A DNA stretch of 8,425 bases. Source: an uncultured Gammaproteobacteria bacterium (GTDB lineage: Bacteria; Pseudomonadota; Gammaproteobacteria; PS1; Pseudothioglobaceae). The notes beneath the pieces are model-generated. The model made no database searches. It was not told the DNA's origin and saw only the letters and a program-made list of their open reading frames with translations. The stretch's first letter is position 1. Each line of letters opens with the position of its first letter. Below are positions 6,825 to 8,425 of the stretch, piece by piece. The stretch is from positions 1-8,425 of the forward strand of contig CAKMYR010000049.1 of NCBI GenBank assembly GCA_929200175.1, in the 5' to 3' direction. The position numbers and the translations under genes are program-made.

Positions 6825-8425
6825 ATGGCAACAAAATATATTTTTATTACAGGCGGAGTAGTTTCTTCATTAGGCAAAGGAATAGTCTCGGCATCGATAG
6901 CGTCAATTTTAGAATCTAGAGGCATAAATACTACTATGTTAAAGCTAGATCCATATATTAATGTGGATCCTGGAACTATGAGTCCATTTCAGCATGGTGA
7001 GGTTTTTGTTACCGAAGATGGTGCTGAGACTGATTTAGATATAGGGCATTATGAGCGTTTTACTGGTAAAAAATTTAGCAGAAAAAATAATTTTACTGCC
7101 GGACGTGTATATAAAAATGTAATTTCTAGTGAGCGTAAAGGTGATTACTTAGGATCAACAGTACAAATTATTCCTCATATTACCGATGAAATTAAACGCC
7201 TAACTAAAAAAGGGACAGTTGGAGCTGATGTTGCTTTAATAGAAATTGGAGGAACGGTTGGAGATATTGAATCTTTACCATTTATAGAGGCTATTCGTCA
7301 GATTGGACTTGATCTTGATAATAAAAGTACTTTATTTATTCATCTTACTTTATTGCCTTATATCAAAGTTTCTGGAGAATTAAAAACAAAGCCAACTCAA
7401 CATTCTGTTAAAGAGCTTAGAAATATTGGTATCCAGCCTGATATTTTAATTTGTAGATCTGAAAAAGAGCTTACAGATATAGCGCGAAAAAAAATAGCTT
7501 TATTTTCTAATGTAAGAGATGATGAAGTATTTATATCTTTAGATGTTGATAATATCTACAAAGTTCCAAAGTTATTGAATGAACAAGGATTAGGAAATAC
7601 TATAATCGATAAGTTATCAATTGATTGTGAGAAGGTAGATTTTTGTGAATGGGATGATTTTATTTATAAATTAGAAAATTTAAAAAATAGTGTAGATATA
7701 GCTATGGTAGGGAAATATATGAATCTTACAGAATCATATAAATCTTTATCTGAAGCTTTAATTCATGCCAGCGCACATACTCAAACTAAGGTAAATATTC
7801 ATTATTTTGATTCAGAAAATATTGAAAAAAATGGTGTTGATTGTTTTGATAACATAGATGCTATATTAGTTCCTGGAGGTTTTGGTAATCGTGGTATTGA
7901 AGGTAAAATTATTACCACTCAATATGCCCGTGAAAACAATATTCCTTATTTAGGTATTTGTTTAGGAATGCAAATTGCAATCATTGAATACGCTCGCAAT
8001 ATAGCTAATATGGCAAATGCTAATAGTACAGAGTTTAATATAAATACCCCGTACCCGATAGTAGCTTTAATAACCGAATGGCAAGATAGATATAAAGGAG
8101 TACAAATTAGAGGAGAAAAATCAGATCTTGGCAATAGTATGCGCCTTGGCGAACAAGAATGTTTTTTAGCTGATAATACTAAATCTAAAGCAATTTACCA
8201 AAAAGATATTATTAATGAACGTCATCGTCATCGTTATGAGATTAATAATGAATTAGTCAAAAAAATTAAATCAACAAATTTAGTAATTGCTGGTAAATCA
8301 GCCGATAACTTAATTGAAATTATTGAAATTAAAGATCATCCTTGGTTTATTGCTTGTCAGTTTCATCCAGAATTTACTTCAAATCCTCGCTATGGCCATC
8401 CTTTATTTAAAAGTTTTATTGAAGC
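6825..8425 (+). CDS. pyrG: CTP synthase (glutamine-hydrolysing), 3' end cut by the window
   Basis: It makes CTP from UTP, ATP and glutamine, the last step of pyrimidine nucleotide synthesis, in the cytoplasm. 533 codons are present without interruption; relatives are about 545 residues, so only about the last ten are missing beyond the edge. The N-terminal synthetase domain shows GGVVSSLGKG (10-19) with Lys18 of the P-loop, the LDPYINVDPGTMSPFQHGEV block (41-60), and metal ligands Asp72 and Glu140 at the same numbers as in E. coli. The C-terminal class I glutaminase domain has PGGFG (350-354), nucleophile Cys379 in GICLG, and the His514/Glu516 pair in FHPEF. The ATG at 6825 gives the family N-terminus. 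It is divergent from msbA. CTP also feeds CMP-Kdo and CDP-diacylglycerol synthesis, a loose functional link to the flippase. Identification is essentially certain. Confidence 0.97.
   Translation, partial: MATKYIFITGGVVSSLGKGIVSASIASILESRGINTTMLKLDPYINVDPGTMSPFQHGEVFVTEDGAETDLDIGHYERFTGKKFSRKNNFTAGRVYKNVISSERKGDYLGSTVQIIPHITDEIKRLTKKGTVGADVALIEIGGTVGDIESLPFIEAIRQIGLDLDNKSTLFIHLTLLPYIKVSGELKTKPTQHSVKELRNIGIQPDILICRSEKELTDIARKKIALFSNVRDDEVFISLDVDNIYKVPKLLNEQGLGNTIIDKLSIDCEKVDFCEWDDFIYKLENLKNSVDIAMVGKYMNLTESYKSLSEALIHASAHTQTKVNIHYFDSENIEKNGVDCFDNIDAILVPGGFGNRGIEGKIITTQYARENNIPYLGICLGMQIAIIEYARNIANMANANSTEFNINTPYPIVALITEWQDRYKGVQIRGEKSDLGNSMRLGEQECFLADNTKSKAIYQKDIINERHRHRYEINNELVKKIKSTNLVIAGKSADNLIEIIEIKDHPWFIACQFHPEFTSNPRYGHPLFKSFIE

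Noticed and set aside
7946..8134. 62-codon open frame on the minus strand
   Set aside because: It is antisense to the glutaminase domain of CTP synthase, including the catalytic cysteine region, and is a shadow of that gene.
1..8425. CRISPR array, tRNA, insertion sequence, prophage or toxin-antitoxin genes
   Set aside because: I found no regularly spaced repeats, no tRNA-like folds, no transposase motifs, and no room between genes for such elements.

Overview
The window is AT-rich (roughly 30% G+C by eye) and densely coded. It holds five complete genes and one gene cut by the right edge, and no stretch without a gene exceeds 160 bp. An MsbA-type lipid A/phospholipid flippase points to a Gram-negative bacterium. 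Together with a bacterial-type CTP synthase and strong A/T bias in codons and spacers (every complete gene ends in TAA), this suggests a low-GC proteobacterium. A gammaproteobacterium, possibly host-associated or genome-streamlined, is the best guess. The sequence alone does not fix a genus.

Left half (38-4892, all on the + strand): a tight gene cluster that reads as one operon. It encodes, in order, a membrane-anchored FMN/Fe-S glutamate-synthase-like protein, a FAD-independent acetolactate-synthase-type ThDP enzyme, an NAD(P)-dependent aldehyde dehydrogenase, and a 100-residue multi-pass membrane protein of unknown function. The spacers are 1, 26 and 16 bp. A perfect TATAAT lies at 2-7, upstream of the first gene. 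The three enzymes look catalytically intact, but no substrate can be assigned from sequence. The glutamate-synthase-like protein lacks the glutaminase domain, and no small subunit lies beside it. The ThDP enzyme has no regulatory subunit and no acetolactate decarboxylase beside it. A linked pathway of 2-keto-acid condensation, aldehyde oxidation and FMN-dependent amino or redox chemistry is plausible but is inference.

Right half: msbA (4947-6668, - strand) converges on the operon across a 54-bp A/T-only spacer and is divergent from pyrG (6825 to beyond 8425, + strand) across a 156-bp intergenic region. That region contains a reasonable promoter for msbA; the pyrG promoter is unclear. pyrG encodes CTP synthase and lacks only about the last ten codons. 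CTP feeds CMP-Kdo synthesis and phospholipid synthesis, so the two genes are loosely linked through envelope biogenesis, although lpxK, kdsA and kdsB are not visible here.

No tRNA, rRNA, CRISPR array, insertion sequence, phage gene or clear defence system was seen. The most noteworthy element is the uncharacterised enzyme cassette at 38-4573 with its small membrane protein.
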